Assembly: GCA_964388445.1 (NCBI GenBank)
Contig: CAYMAI010000005.1
Location: 1 to 64,000, forward strand
Origin: CAYMAI01 sp964388445
GTDB lineage: Bacteria; 4484-113; JAGGVC01
Length of the DNA: 64,000 bases
Direction: 5' to 3'
The notes under the pieces are model-generated. The model did not search any database, was not told where the DNA came from, and worked only from the letters and a program-made list of their open reading frames with translations. The stretch's first letter is position 1. Every line of letters starts with the position of its first letter. Below are positions 60,051-64,000 of this stretch, one piece after another. The position numbers were made by a program, and so were the translations under genes.

Positions 60051-62450
60051 TTACGAGAACGTGTAAGTTTGGCCCGGGCCGATAATTCCGCTGTTCACGA
60101 TTTCCTCGGTGCGCCCTTCCTGAAGCACGCCCGACCACACGTAGAACGTATAGTCGCCGGGGTTTTTTGGAACCGGATTTCCGGTGTTGTCCATCGGCGC
60201 CCAATTGCCGAAGTCGAACATAATCTGATTCGTGGCGATGTTCGTCGGATTGACCACGAAGCCTTGTCCGCCCGGCATGAAAATGACGAGCCTGGTTATG
60301 CGGTCTTTAACGTCGAGCGGGCCGTCGAAACCTTTAATGTTGTTTCCGTTGTCGTACACGACTAACGTGATCAGGTCGGAAACGGCTGGTGCAGGCGGCG
60401 TGATGCCGTCAATGCGCGGCTCGATGATTAGGAACGCTTTGTTCGTGCTTAACACGTCGTCGAACGTACGCACGCGAACGTCGCCGGTCATGCTGAAGTT
60501 GCTGGCGGTTACGCGGAACGTGATTTCGCGGTCAGACCACGCTTGCAGTCCGCTTCCGGGATCGAGAACGATCGAACCGAAGTACTGCTGTTCGCTGGCG
60601 TCCTTTCGCGTGATTTCGATGCCGGTCGCGTTAACCGTCTCGCCGAAGTTAAATCCCTCGATTGTGACCCAGTCGCCTGCGTGCGAAACGGGTTTGTTCA
60701 AGTTCGCGGTGGGCGACCTCGGCACGCTGCCGATTTGGATTCCCAAATTCGGTTCGGGGTTTTTAACGTCGGTAACGCGCATGCGTCCGATTAGAGGCAT
60801 TCCAAGCTGGCCGATGTAAATCGGCGGACCGGTGAACAATGCCGCGCTTCCGCTGGCGGTATGCGTGACTCTGACTTTGGGCGTGAAAGTTTTATCGGCT
60901 TGCGTGTATGTCGTACTGACTTGACTTTGACCAGAAGTTTTCTTTCCGTCGCCGAAATCCCAATCGAATTTATACTGGTTAGCCGCGCCGGGAACGAAGC
61001 ATGAAAGCGTGACAGGTTCCTGGACGGGCACCGCCGTAAAGTTTGCGCTGACGAATCCGTCGAAAGCGTTTTTAATCGTAATCGTTTGGTCGTCCGCCGC
61101 CCTGCTGTCGAAAGTAATCAAGCGCACCTTGCCGGCGTTGAAATTGCCCGTCGAGGGGTTGATCGAAACCGCGATGTCGGACGGCATTACGAAGCTGACC
61201 GCGGTTTGAGTCCATGTGAAGTTCGGGTCGGAGCCGTTGAATTTGTCCGCAGGGAAAATGACGGCGCTACCCGAAGATTGCGCCATATCTACGGTGAGAA
61301 TGCCGGGGTCCGTTCCGAGGTGACTGCCGTAAAGCGTAACTTTGCCGCCAAAAACAACGTTGACCGGAGATACGCCGGTGATTCTGGCAGGGACTAGAAC
61401 TTCGAAGTTAATCGGATGAGGCAATCCGACCACTTGATCCGGAGGAAGATTCGGGATTGGATACGCCGTGTCGTTGATGTGAATTTGAATCGGGCCGCTG
61501 TCGGCGTCCGCGGGAACGTTTACATGAACCACGGTGCTGGCCCATGAGACAACCTGCGCCCGGGAGCCCGCGAAAGTAACGAAGCTCGACCCGATTTGGT
61601 TGCCGAAGTTCTGGCCGCGAATTTCGATTGTCTGCCCCGACTCAGCCTCCATCGGCGTAACCGACGAAATGACAGCCGGCTGGGTCGTGTCTTCAACGTC
61701 TTCGACCGTATATTTGTGATTGTCGTTGCTCAAAACGCCCGCGACTTCGACCATCACGGACAAAACTTGAGGTAAATCGCCGAAGACTTCTTTCGGCGGC
61801 ACGATGACCTCGATGTTGCTGTTGCTCCACTGCTCTTTGAAATCGCCGGTCGCGCTGTCGAATCGGGAATTAATGTCGCAAATTTGCGCACCGATTCTGA
61901 CAATGGACGAGCCGCGGCTTGCGCCGAAGCCGTCGCCGGAAATCAAAAGCAACGTTCCGGGCTTGCCGGAAAGAGGGGAAATCGAAGTTATCGCAAGTTC
62001 GCCGGACGGCGGCTCGATTGTGCCGACCGAGAATTTGGCGTTTTTGCCCGCGTAGCTTTGCTTGCCGAGCTTGTTGACGGTCATAAGACCGGTAACCGCG
62101 TCGTCGGGAATCTTCACGGTTATTTTCGTGTCGCTCCAAAGCGTCTTTCCGGCGGTATCGGTTTGGACGGTCAGCTTGACGCCGTTATAGGTGACGTTGC
62201 TCGTGCCCATATCCTTGCCGAAGTTGATGCCTTCGATGACGACGATGGTTCCGGGCGCGCCGAAATTGGGCACCAGACGGAATATCGTCGGCCGCGTCGG
62301 ATCGGAGCCGGGATCGGGCTTGGGGATCACTCCGCCGCCGCCGCCGCCGTCTCCGCCGCCGCCACAGGCTACGACTAGAACCAATAACGCTCCTAAAAGC
62401 GCCGTCAACAAAGTCTTGCGGGTTAATTCTATACGCGCGTTCACAGGCAT
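60051..62450 (-). CDS. TIG/IPT-repeat surface lipoprotein
   Basis: The protein has 799 residues. The signal ends LVLVVAC, followed by a Gly-run linker. Most of the protein is tandem TIG/IPT immunoglobulin-like domains, each opening with a phrase such as TSISPLSGKPGTLLLISGDG or SSVTPMEAESGQTIEIRGQN. I count at least six, at about residues 50, 145, 250, 350, 560 and 680. A PKD-type unit (YKFDWDFGDGKKTSGQS) lies near 480. TIG domains occur in surface adhesins and carbohydrate-binding proteins; no enzyme motif is seen. GGGAGGCGA precedes the ATG at 62450, and an excellent promoter lies just upstream. A strong terminator makes this a single-gene unit. Confidence 0.85.
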   Translation of the reverse strand: MPVNARIELTRKTLLTALLGALLVLVVACGGGGDGGGGGGVIPKPDPGSDPTRPTIFRLVPNFGAPGTIVVIEGINFGKDMGTSNVTYNGVKLTVQTDTAGKTLWSDTKITVKIPDDAVTGLMTVNKLGKQSYAGKNAKFSVGTIEPPSGELAITSISPLSGKPGTLLLISGDGFGASRGSSIVRIGAQICDINSRFDSATGDFKEQWSNSNIEVIVPPKEVFGDLPQVLSVMVEVAGVLSNDNHKYTVEDVEDTTQPAVISSVTPMEAESGQTIEIRGQNFGNQIGSSFVTFAGSRAQVVSWASTVVHVNVPADADSGPIQIHINDTAYPIPNLPPDQVVGLPHPINFEVLVPARITGVSPVNVVFGGKVTLYGSHLGTDPGILTVDMAQSSGSAVIFPADKFNGSDPNFTWTQTAVSFVMPSDIAVSINPSTGNFNAGKVRLITFDSRAADDQTITIKNAFDGFVSANFTAVPVQEPVTLSCFVPGAANQYKFDWDFGDGKKTSGQSQVSTTYTQADKTFTPKVRVTHTASGSAALFTGPPIYIGQLGMPLIGRMRVTDVKNPEPNLGIQIGSVPRSPTANLNKPVSHAGDWVTIEGFNFGETVNATGIEITRKDASEQQYFGSIVLDPGSGLQAWSDREITFRVTASNFSMTGDVRVRTFDDVLSTNKAFLIIEPRIDGITPPAPAVSDLITLVVYDNGNNIKGFDGPLDVKDRITRLVIFMPGGQGFVVNPTNIATNQIMFDFGNWAPMDNTGNPVPKNPGDYTFYVWSGVLQEGRTEEIVNSGIIGPGQTYTFS

Positions 62451-62483
62451 TCGCCTCCCACAAAGTTTCCCTAAGACAAGGGA

Positions 62484-62512
62484 AATATAGACAAAAAACA
62501 TCAAAAAATCAA
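62484..62512 (-). promoter_or_regulatory. Promoter of the TIG-repeat gene
   Basis: On the minus strand TTGATT (62512-62507), a 17-base spacer rich in T, and TATATT (62489-62484). The leader is about 27 bases and holds GGGAGGCGA. Confidence 0.75.
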
Positions 62513-62651
62513 GCCCGCGGCATTTGGCGCGCCATTTGCCGCACGTTCATTATACCCCGAAACCGGCTTTTCAACATAGTTTCGACACCTTATTTACCGT
62601 CCAAAACCGGATTTTCGAGCCAATTCAGGTTTGCCGCAACCGGTGCCGGCG

Positions 62652-63617
62652 TCAATCGTACAACGCGGCTTCGCCCGCCGGCCTTGTCTTGAAGCGCCGG
62701 TGAATCCAAAGCCACTGTTCCGGATGCCGGCGAATCAGCTCTTCGTACGCTTTGTTCACCCTCGCGCATATTTCGCGCACGCGTTCTTCGCCGGTCATTT
62801 CCGGGGTTTCGGCGTCCATATCAGCCAGAATGTCCGACGTGTCGATTTCGGGCAATACCTCGAACACCAATTTTCCGGGCAAAACCCGCCACGCCACGAT
62901 GGGAACGAGCGGGCTTCGGAATTTCAAGTGCAGCGCGGCCGGCCCGGCGACGTTGCTGGATTCGACGCCGAAAAACGGCGCGAAAACGCCGTCCTTTCCG
63001 CCGTTCTGGTCGCTGATGAGTCCGAGCACGCCGTTTTTTCTGAGGGCGCGCACGATGCCCATATCGAGTTTGCCGCCTTTCGAAATGTTGATTATTCCGT
63101 GCCGCTCGCGCCAGGGAAAAGCGAGATTCGTGAAAAAATCGTCCCGCTGCGGTTTTCCGACGGCATACATCGCAAGACCTTTTAGCGAAATGTACGCGCC
63201 GCTGAATTCCCAGTTACCGAGGTGCATTCCGAGGCCGATTACGCCTTTGCCTTTTTCGAGATGTTTTTCCAGCCGGGCGATTCCGCCGCCGCGTTCTTCG
63301 GCGCACATGTCGAGAACCTGCTTATTATTGCGCTTGCCCATAAGCATGAATTCGACCGTCGTGTACGCGAGATTGACCAGCGATTTTTTCGATAGCGCCT
63401 TTCTCTCCGATACGTTCAGCTTTTCGCCGAAGGCGATTTCGAGGTTTTTTTCCGCGTCCTTGAGCAAATGCGGCTGGACGGCGGCGGCGAGATTCGCCAT
63501 CCCGCGCGCGAAACCGAAGGCCCAAGAGGGCGGGAAAATCCTGACCAGAAAAATCGAGAAAACCGCAAGTCCGCGCAGGAACGCGTTTCTGATTGCGTAT
63601 TTAAGCGGCACCGCCAC
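62652..63617 (-). CDS. Lipid A-type lysophospholipid/LPS acyltransferase (LpxL/HtrB family)
   Basis: This 321-residue inner-membrane enzyme has an N-terminal hydrophobic anchor (FLRGLAVFSIFLVRIFPPSW). The family catalytic motif H-x4-E appears as GMHLGNWEF. GLISDQNGG is the conserved substrate-binding segment near the middle, and HPEQWLWIHRRFK closes the family signature. Such enzymes add secondary acyl chains to lipid A from acyl-ACP. They complete the picture given by lpxA and lpxD earlier in the window. The GTG start lies six bases after TAGAAT on the minus strand and has no ribosome-binding site. Confidence 0.9.
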   Translation of the reverse strand: MAVPLKYAIRNAFLRGLAVFSIFLVRIFPPSWAFGFARGMANLAAAVQPHLLKDAEKNLEIAFGEKLNVSERKALSKKSLVNLAYTTVEFMLMGKRNNKQVLDMCAEERGGGIARLEKHLEKGKGVIGLGMHLGNWEFSGAYISLKGLAMYAVGKPQRDDFFTNLAFPWRERHGIINISKGGKLDMGIVRALRKNGVLGLISDQNGGKDGVFAPFFGVESSNVAGPAALHLKFRSPLVPIVAWRVLPGKLVFEVLPEIDTSDILADMDAETPEMTGEERVREICARVNKAYEELIRRHPEQWLWIHRRFKTRPAGEAALYD

Positions 63618-63623
63618 GGCGGA

Positions 63624-63629
63624 ATTCTA
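63624..63629 (-). promoter_or_regulatory. -10 element (TAGAAT) of the acyltransferase gene, leaderless spacing
   Basis: TAGAAT on the minus strand ends six bases before the GTG. The acyltransferase might also be read from the upstream small gene's transcript, since the two are only 27 bases apart. Confidence 0.35.
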
Positions 63630-63644
63630 TCACCGCACGCGCGT

Positions 63645-63890
63645 CTATTCGATAGATTCGGTTTCGAGCTTGACCTGAAGATTGGGGACGAAGCTGAACT
63701 GGCCGTGATGTTCGATGACCATGCCGTCCGCGTCCCTTATCTCGGTGTTCTCCATAACCGCGACAAGCACTTCGCCTTCCGCGGGTTTGCATTCGACGAG
63801 CGTGCCTTCGACGACCGCTCCGGTATCGTATGTACACGTCAGCTTTTCGCCGGCGTGATGCCTTAGTTCGCGATAGTTGAATACGAGCAT
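63645..63890 (-). CDS. Small beta-rich protein of unknown function
   Basis: The 81-residue protein has the look of a small barrel: LTCTYDTGAVVEGTLVECKP, EVLVAVMENTEIRDADGMVI and GQFSFVPNLQVKLE, three strand pairs with turns, like SH3/Sm-type folds. I do not recognise the family. AAGGAGACTTTA ahead of the ATG is a strong ribosome-binding site. The acyltransferase gene begins 27 bases downstream on the same strand, so they may share a transcript. Confidence 0.6.
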   Translation of the reverse strand: MLVFNYRELRHHAGEKLTCTYDTGAVVEGTLVECKPAEGEVLVAVMENTEIRDADGMVIEHHGQFSFVPNLQVKLETESIE

Positions 63891-63972
63891 TAAAGTCTCC
63901 TTTCGTAACTCCGTTTAATACCCGCCGTGCGCCCGCCATGTTTACCGGCGTGACCGCAAAGTCCGCAAGATG

Positions 63973-63978
63973 TAAAAT
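63973..63978 (+). promoter_or_regulatory. -10 element (TAAAAT) before a gene leaving the window
   Basis: TAAAAT with a possible -35 GTGACC at 17 bp spacing (63950-63955), ending seven bases before an ATG at 63986. Confidence 0.4.
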
Positions 63979-63985
63979 CGGCTCG

Positions 63986-64000
63986 ATGAAATCCTCTATT
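63986..64000 (+). CDS. Start of a gene truncated by the window edge
   Basis: Only five codons (M K S S I) are present. The call rests on the preceding promoter-like TAAAAT at the spacing seen for other leaderless genes here. Nothing can be said about the product. Confidence 0.3.

Overview
The window is bacterial chromosome, fairly GC-rich and densely coded, from a diderm (Gram-negative) organism. Genes for a BamA/Omp85-type barrel, LpxD, LpxA and a lipid A-type acyltransferase imply an LPS-bearing outer membrane. I could not fix the phylum. Large lipoproteins with dockerin-like, PKD, FN3 and TIG modules, together with a TIGR03790 protein, suggest a little-studied uncultivated lineage. I see no rRNA, tRNA, CRISPR array, transposase or prophage.

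Layout. 1-2.3 kb: a DinB-like gene broken by two in-frame stops, a MntA/HepT toxin-antitoxin pair and a Tat-exported DUF362 protein. 2.4-10.7 kb: small lipoproteins, a flavin reductase-like protein, a large AT-richer secreted beta-propeller protein, a rhomboid protease and a methyltransferase. 10.8-19.4 kb: a secreted acidic protein, a sigma factor, then an envelope cluster (226-aa membrane protein, BamA-like, barrel-like partner, lpxD, lpxA). 19.4-21.7 kb: a structured non-coding stretch, a DUF1858 protein, an IscU/NifU-like protein and a ferredoxin-NADP reductase-like enzyme. 21.9-25.8 kb: the first dockerin-like lipoprotein, an AT-rich patch and the stump of a phosphohexomutase gene. 25.9-30.4 kb: FtsK, a small unknown, DUF2089 and a toastrack-like protein. 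30.4-38.5 kb: a repeat-bounded AT-rich segment, a VOC protein, a DUF401 permease, a phosphodiester glycosidase-like protein, a second dockerin-like lipoprotein and a DUF2283/DUF4258 pair whose second member is frameshifted. 38.6-41 kb: lipA and a PilT-type ATPase. 41.5-52.1 kb: a redox and signalling cluster. 52.1-64 kb: paired lipoproteins, a cohesin/dockerin-like plus TIGR03790 giant, an HD-GYP protein, an aldehyde dehydrogenase, a TIG-repeat lipoprotein and a lipid A acyltransferase.

Themes. (1) The 41.5-52.1 kb cluster looks like one functional unit. It encodes a receiver protein with two RAM-like domains, NuoE/HndA-like and NuoF/HndC-like subunits, and a 1234-residue fusion of a 2Fe-2S domain, a GltD-like flavoprotein and a NuoG-like molybdopterin-fold domain. 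A soluble PAS histidine kinase and a receiver-AAA+ protein with degenerate sigma-54-activator motifs follow. (2) Three lipoproteins carry paired dockerin-like repeats, and one also has a cohesin-like N-terminal region, so a surface-assembly system is possible. (3) At least ten genes have a TANNNT -10 element only 6-9 nt before the start codon, predicting leaderless mRNAs. Operon-internal genes instead use clear Shine-Dalgarno sites.
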